Assembly: GCF_022811645.1 (NCBI RefSeq)
Contig: NZ_CP094534.1
Span: 4,774,001 to 4,838,000 of the forward strand
Source of the DNA: Hymenobacter monticola
Lineage (GTDB): Bacteria; Bacteroidota; Bacteroidia; Cytophagales; Hymenobacteraceae
Length of the DNA: 64,000 nt
Direction of reading: 5' to 3'
A program made the translations under genes and the position numbers. The notes beneath the pieces are model-generated. The model did no database searches, was not told the origin of the DNA, and worked only from the letters and a program-made list of their open reading frames with translations. Shown here piece after piece: positions 60,225 to 64,000 of the stretch. Position 1 is the first letter of the stretch; each line of letters opens with the position of its first letter.

Positions 60225-61532
60225 TTATTGGTCGGCCCGGAACACCGGCTTGCCAACGGCAAAATTCAGCTGCTCGAAGGCCCGCACGCGGTTAGCTCGT
60301 AGGGTGTTGAGCTGCACCAGGTTGTTCTTATAGGACTCAAAAAAATCGAGGTATTCCACCACGCTCAGGATGCGTTTGGCGTAGCTCTGCTCGATGCCCA
60401 CCATCAGCCGCGCAAACGGGGCAGTGTCGCGGTCAGTGTTCTGGAAAAGCTCGTCGTTTCGGGCCGCCAGTTGATAAGCCTGGTGCACTTCGTTTTGCAC
60501 CACCAGCTGCTGCTGGTCCACTTGCAGCTTGCTGGCCGCCACCTGGGCCTTTGCCGCCTGAATGTTGCCCTGGTTGCGGTTGAAAACCGGCACGGCCACG
60601 CCCAGCGTCAGGGCGCTGTAGTTGTTGATGTAGTTGCCGGCCTTGTCGTAGGTGTAGCCCACGGTGAGGTCGGGCGCGGCCAGCTTCTGCTGCAGGCGCA
60701 GGCTAAGGTTTTGCTGCTCCAGGGTGGCGCGGCGGGCGTTCAGGTCGGTGCGGCGCACCAAGGCCGTGTCCACCAGCGCCTGCTCCGGGTAGCCGTTCAA
60801 AGTCAGGTCGCGGGTGCGGCGCGTATCCACCAAAGGCACGTACTGGCTGCCGGTGGCATCGCGCAGCAGCACGTGCAGGTCCGTCTGGTCCGAGGCCACG
60901 TCGTTCAGCAACGTCTGTCGCTCACTCTGCAGCGTGAACAAGAAGGCGCGCAGGCGAATCACCTCTTTCAGCGCAATGTTGCCCTTTTCATACTGCGTCT
61001 GGTACAAGCCCACGGTGCGCGTCAGCGAAGCTATTTCGGTGGCGTAGGCCCGCAACGTCTGCTGTTTGAAGAATAAGTCGTAGTAGGTAGTGCGCAACTG
61101 GTAGCGCAGGTTGCGCAGCAGGTCCTGCAGGTTGTACTGCTCCACCACGGCGCCCTGCTGGGCGGCCTGGCCGGCCGCCTTGCGCCGGCCGGCCAGCGAA
61201 AACAACTGCTGAACACTTACCACCGCCTCGCTGGCGGCGGTGCCTTCGGGCACCGTGGGCCGGGTGATGCGGCGTCGCAGCACGTCCTGCTCCACATATA
61301 TCGTTGGGTTGTCGATGAGCCGGGCCTGCACGGCTTGTGCTTGGGCCACGGTCACATTGTACTGCTGGGCCAGCACGGCCAGGTTGTTCTGGAAAAAGCG
61401 TTGCTCGGCATCGGGCAGCGAGAGCCGCACGGTATCAGCTGGGGCGGTGGCCGCGGGCTGGGCTTGGGCCGCTGCCGAACCGGCGGTCAGTAACACGGCC
61501 CCCAGCAGGGCAATAAAATGTAGACGAAACAT
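60225..61532 (-). CDS. czcC: TolC-family outer-membrane channel, CzcC-like
   Basis: A 435-residue outer-membrane efflux protein. A signal peptide (about 1-24, ending SAAAQAQ) is followed by two related long-helix halves, as in TolC. Typical parts are LPDAEQRFFQNNLAVLAQQYNV, QQLFSLAGRRKAAGQ, LEQQNLSLRLQQKLAAPDLTVGYTYD and GVAVPVFNRNQGNIQAAKAQV. It is the first gene of the operon for heavy-metal export. A possible promoter box is upstream at 61553-61560. Confidence 0.92.
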   Translation of the reverse strand: MFRLHFIALLGAVLLTAGSAAAQAQPAATAPADTVRLSLPDAEQRFFQNNLAVLAQQYNVTVAQAQAVQARLIDNPTIYVEQDVLRRRITRPTVPEGTAASEAVVSVQQLFSLAGRRKAAGQAAQQGAVVEQYNLQDLLRNLRYQLRTTYYDLFFKQQTLRAYATEIASLTRTVGLYQTQYEKGNIALKEVIRLRAFLFTLQSERQTLLNDVASDQTDLHVLLRDATGSQYVPLVDTRRTRDLTLNGYPEQALVDTALVRRTDLNARRATLEQQNLSLRLQQKLAAPDLTVGYTYDKAGNYINNYSALTLGVAVPVFNRNQGNIQAAKAQVAASKLQVDQQQLVVQNEVHQAYQLAARNDELFQNTDRDTAPFARLMVGIEQSYAKRILSVVEYLDFFESYKNNLVQLNTLRANRVRAFEQLNFAVGKPVFRADQ

Positions 61533-61552
61533 ACTCAGCGTTGATTACCCGA

Positions 61553-61560
61553 CAAAGATG
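61553..61560 (-). promoter_or_regulatory. Possible -7 box for the efflux operon
   Basis: The minus strand reads CATCTTTG, one mismatch from TAnnTTTG, 20 nt upstream of the start codon at 61532. No metal-regulator gene lies beside the operon. Confidence 0.3.
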
Positions 61561-61656
61561 AAGGGGCACGCATGAGGATAAAATGAATGATTCTATAGGG
61601 CCGCGAACAGGCATAGATACTCGGTGAACCACCCGTTTTGCGGGGCCAAAGCGTGC

Positions 61657-62493
61657 TTAGAACAACCCCAGCTCCTTTGTTTCGAGCGGGCGGGGCCCGG
61701 TTTCGCCTTCCATCTCCTGGCTCACGGCGTTAGCCGGCAGCTGCACCATGGCCGGGTGCGCTGGGGCCTCGTTACCGGCTGCAGTTTCGGCCAGCACGAA
61801 ACAGAGCATTACCACCCCTCCCACCAAGGCCACCAACGCGCCGTAGCGGCGCACGGTCCAGTCCACCGCCGAACCGGCCCGTTCGCGCATCACCGATGTC
61901 AGACTCCGCGCAGGAGGCACCGGCTGCTTTGCCCCGGTAGCCAGGCCGCTCAACCAAAGCAAGCTTACCAGCCCCTGCAGCCCCGCAGGCAGCATGGCCC
62001 GCACCGGCCCTTTCAGAGCGGCCAGCTCGGTTGCCAGTCCGGCCGCTTGCAGCTGGCGGCTGGCAGCATATTGGCCCAGCAGGGCCGGCAGCACCGTGCC
62101 CACCAGCCGCAGCAAGGTATCGGCCGATTCTGCCCGGATGCCCGCAAATGCTGTAATCGGCTCCACCAGCACCCGGCTGCCGGTGCCAAACAGTTTTTCC
62201 AACACGTCGTGGCCCTGCACCAAGCCCGTGGCAGCGCTGCTCCCCATCACCCCCAGTACGCCGGTGGTGGTACTCACATTATAATGCGTGCCCAGCCAGG
62301 CCTGGCGGCTTAGGTTGAAAACGGCCTGACGGGCCCCGGCCCCGGCTTGGTTTACCAATCCGCAGAGCACCAGGGGCACTATTCCTCCCAACGCCTTGCT
62401 TACGCTCGACTCTGCTTCCCCAAGCCGGCTCGCCACATGACGAACCAGCTCGCGCGAAAAAGCAGCTTTGACGATGTCGAGCAAGCTGGGCAT
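61657..62493 (-). CDS. DUF937-family protein
   Basis: A 278-residue protein. The start SLLDIVKAAFSRELVRHVASRLGE, with two repeats of a helical unit that includes VSKALGGIVPLVLCGLV and ADTLLRLVGTVLPALLG, is the DUF937 pattern. One membrane segment lies near residues 225-243 (ALVALVGGVVMLCFVLAE), and a short extracytoplasmic tail follows. The function of the family is unknown; similar Bacteroidota proteins often carry an OmpA domain, which is missing here. It runs parallel to the efflux operon, 124 nt upstream of it. Confidence 0.78.
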   Translation of the reverse strand: MPSLLDIVKAAFSRELVRHVASRLGEAESSVSKALGGIVPLVLCGLVNQAGAGARQAVFNLSRQAWLGTHYNVSTTTGVLGVMGSSAATGLVQGHDVLEKLFGTGSRVLVEPITAFAGIRAESADTLLRLVGTVLPALLGQYAASRQLQAAGLATELAALKGPVRAMLPAGLQGLVSLLWLSGLATGAKQPVPPARSLTSVMRERAGSAVDWTVRRYGALVALVGGVVMLCFVLAETAAGNEAPAHPAMVQLPANAVSQEMEGETGPRPLETKELGLF

Positions 62494-62737
62494 TCTTTAT
62501 GAATTAGAATGTATCGTGAATAATTTTAACCGAACTTATTTCAAGTAAAATAACTACAGAAAAAATGCACATTCGCGCTTTTCCCGTTGAATAGTACGCT
62601 TTGGCGGCCCAACAGTTGAATATAGCCGCCTAAACCTCTTTTCACCCTGTTGAAAAACCTTGCCCGAGGCGCAAAAGGCTGTCAAGCCAATCAACAACTG
62701 TTCAGGTTTAAGTCAGCCTTGGGGCGAACCTTGTCGT

Positions 62738-63076
62738 TTAATCGTCTTCATAGTCCAGCCCCAGGCAGCTGTTTAGTGCCTGCAGCAGTTCGCTGGCGGC
62801 GTGCTGCTGGCCGGCCTTGCGAGCCACCACGAGGCCCGTGCGATACACTTTTTCAGCTTCATCTTTCCGGCCAAACTGCTCCAGCAGCTTGCCGGCGTGG
62901 TAGTAAGTGCCCACGTAATCGGGGTGCTCGGCCAGTAGTTTCTGGTAGAATTCCCAGGCGCGCTCCGGCTCCTGGGCCCGGTATTCGGTGGCCAAGGCGT
63001 AGATGGTGAAGGCGTCGGTGGGGTCGTCCTGGTAGAAAGCGAGCAACTGTTGCAAACGGGTGGGTGGCGTGTTCAT
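62738..63076 (-). CDS. Small TPR-like protein
   Basis: A 112-residue cytoplasmic protein of three TPR-like helix pairs: DAFTIYALATEYRAQEPERAWEFYQKLLAEHPDY, then VGTYYHAGKLLEQFGRKDEAEKVYRTGLVVARKAG. The start LQQLLAFYQDDPTDAF is typical of small TPR proteins in Bacteroidota. It has no signal peptide and ends in acidic residues. It probably acts as a protein-protein adaptor. The gap 62494-62737 before it is AT-rich, with no gene seen. Confidence 0.72.
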   Translation of the reverse strand: MNTPPTRLQQLLAFYQDDPTDAFTIYALATEYRAQEPERAWEFYQKLLAEHPDYVGTYYHAGKLLEQFGRKDEAEKVYRTGLVVARKAGQQHAASELLQALNSCLGLDYEDD

Positions 63077-63094
63077 CAGGGAGGGAGTTTTGTT

Positions 63095-63102
63095 TACCTT
63101 TG
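63095..63102 (+). promoter_or_regulatory. -7 box TACCTTTG upstream of etfB
   Basis: An exact TAnnTTTG match, 127 nt before the etfB ATG and just past the start of the divergent TPR gene. Confidence 0.4.
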
Positions 63103-63229
63103 GGGCAAAAATGCGGCTTTTCTACGGCAATTCTGCTTTATTGATTGGCTTTTGGAAACCGTAGAGCCCCTGCTGGTTGTTATGCATGCAGCCTTTTTTC
63201 ACTGATTCCGCCACCCAAACCCTCTTTCA

Positions 63230-63970
63230 ATGAAGTTTCTGGTTTGTATTTCCAACGTGCCCGACACGACCACCAAAATCACCTTTACGCCCGATAACAA
63301 GGAGTTCAACAAGGCCGGGGTGCAGTTCGTGATTAACCCCTGGGACGAATACGCCCTCACCCGCGCCATCGAGCTGAAGGAAGCGGCCGGCAGCGGCACC
63401 GTCACCGTCCTCAACGTGGGCGAAGCCGACACCGAGCCCAACATCCGCAAGGCCCTGGCCATTGGCGCCGACGACGCCATCCGGGTGAACGCCGCGCCGA
63501 CCGACGCCTACTTCGTGGCCGAGCAGATTGCCGCCATCGCCAAGGAAGGCGCCTACGACGTGATTCTGATGGGCAAGGAAAGCATCGACTACAACGGCTT
63601 CCAGGTGCACGGCATGGTGGGCGAGATGCTGGGCATCCCGACCGTAGCGCCGGCCATGAAGCTGGACCTGAGCGGCAACACCGCCACGCTGGAGCGCGAG
63701 ATTGAAGGCGGCAAGGAGATTGTGACCGTGAACACGCCTTTCGTGGCCTCGTGCCAGCAGCCCATGTGCGAACCCCGCATCCCCAACATGCGCGGCATCA
63801 TGACGGCCCGCACCAAGCCCCTGAAAGTGGTGCCCGCCGTGGGCGAGCCCGCCCGCACCCAGGTGCAGGAGTACGCGCTGCCGCCCAAAAAGCAGGGCGT
63901 GAAGCTCATCGATGCCGAAAATGCCGGTGAGCTCATCAAACTGCTCCGCAACGAAGCCAAAGTAATCTAG
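63230..63970 (+). CDS. etfB: Electron transfer flavoprotein, beta subunit
   Basis: A 246-residue protein of normal length. The N-terminus MKFLVCISNVPDTTTKITF is followed by INPWDEYALTRAIELKE, the AMP-binding region and VTVLNVGEAD. Other typical parts are ADDAIRVNA, GKESIDYNGFQVHGMVGEMLGIP and the recognition loop near PFVASCQQPMCEPRIPN. It carries electrons from acyl-CoA dehydrogenases to the quinone pool with EtfA. The alpha subunit gene is expected just beyond the window edge. Confidence 0.95.
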   Translation: MKFLVCISNVPDTTTKITFTPDNKEFNKAGVQFVINPWDEYALTRAIELKEAAGSGTVTVLNVGEADTEPNIRKALAIGADDAIRVNAAPTDAYFVAEQIAAIAKEGAYDVILMGKESIDYNGFQVHGMVGEMLGIPTVAPAMKLDLSGNTATLEREIEGGKEIVTVNTPFVASCQQPMCEPRIPNMRGIMTARTKPLKVVPAVGEPARTQVQEYALPPKKQGVKLIDAENAGELIKLLRNEAKVI

Positions 63971-64000
63971 TTTAGACACGAGACAGTGAGACACGAGAAG
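63968..64000 (+). repeat. Possible left arm of another stop-codon palindrome
   Basis: After the etfB stop TAG comes a run of GACACGAG and GACAGTGAG words up to the end of the window. The style is like families C and D. The other arm would be outside the window. Confidence 0.45.

Overview
The window is GC-rich chromosomal DNA from a bacterium of the phylum Bacteroidota, most likely a Hymenobacter-like member of the Cytophagales. The signs are: type IX secretion (T9SS) sorting domains, a TonB-dependent receptor with a carboxypeptidase-regulatory-like N-terminus, a BatB/BatC pair, little evidence of Shine-Dalgarno sites, and promoter boxes of the Bacteroidota form TAnnTTTG (often TAnnTTCG) shortly upstream of genes. 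No phage, insertion sequence, CRISPR array or rRNA operon was seen. The organism call is an inference from gene content, not from a marker gene.

Layout. 1-4755: the 5' part of a secreted beta-propeller-like protein, three tRNA genes (Arg, Pro, Ser), BatB/BatC and a thiolase. 4881-12994: a YwqK/MORN-repeat protein, a TonB-dependent receptor, a DUF3471-plus-NTF2-like protein, an M28 peptidase and an XRE-type regulator. 13179-26271: hisS, two tandem paralogous lipoproteins, hutH, a T9SS cargo protein, ybaB, a family 2 glycosyltransferase, a PspC-domain stub, an OmpA/TPR lipoprotein and the pyruvate dehydrogenase E1 beta subunit. 26458-32470: small enzymes (DinB, thioesterase, methyltransferase), a DUF2256 zinc-ribbon protein, a molybdopterin oxidoreductase with its membrane cytochrome b, and ffh.

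32626-52348 is a surface-glycan locus. It holds glycosyltransferases, an MBOAT O-acyltransferase with an SGNH-like partner, and a nonulosonic-acid (pseudaminic-acid type) operon: PseB, PseC, an aldo/keto reductase, a PtmA-like SDR, an SpsF-like cytidylyltransferase, two GNAT acyltransferases, a MaoC-type hydratase and PseI. These are followed by a capsule-type transferase, a T9SS cargo protein, a polysaccharide deacetylase-like protein and a Wzx-type flippase. PseG and a classical PseF are not visible, while the AKR, SDR and MaoC are extra, so the product may be an unusual N-acylated nonulosonate.

52397-61532 (minus strand) is a heavy-metal RND efflux operon: TolC-like protein, adaptor and two consecutive CzcA-type pumps. 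The window ends with a DUF937 protein, a TPR protein and etfB.

A striking feature at the larger scale is a set of long intergenic palindromes of several families. Many begin exactly at a stop codon, or have the stop codon inside an arm. Some arms are built from 8-nt words, and in one case the array has expanded to eleven 8-nt units.
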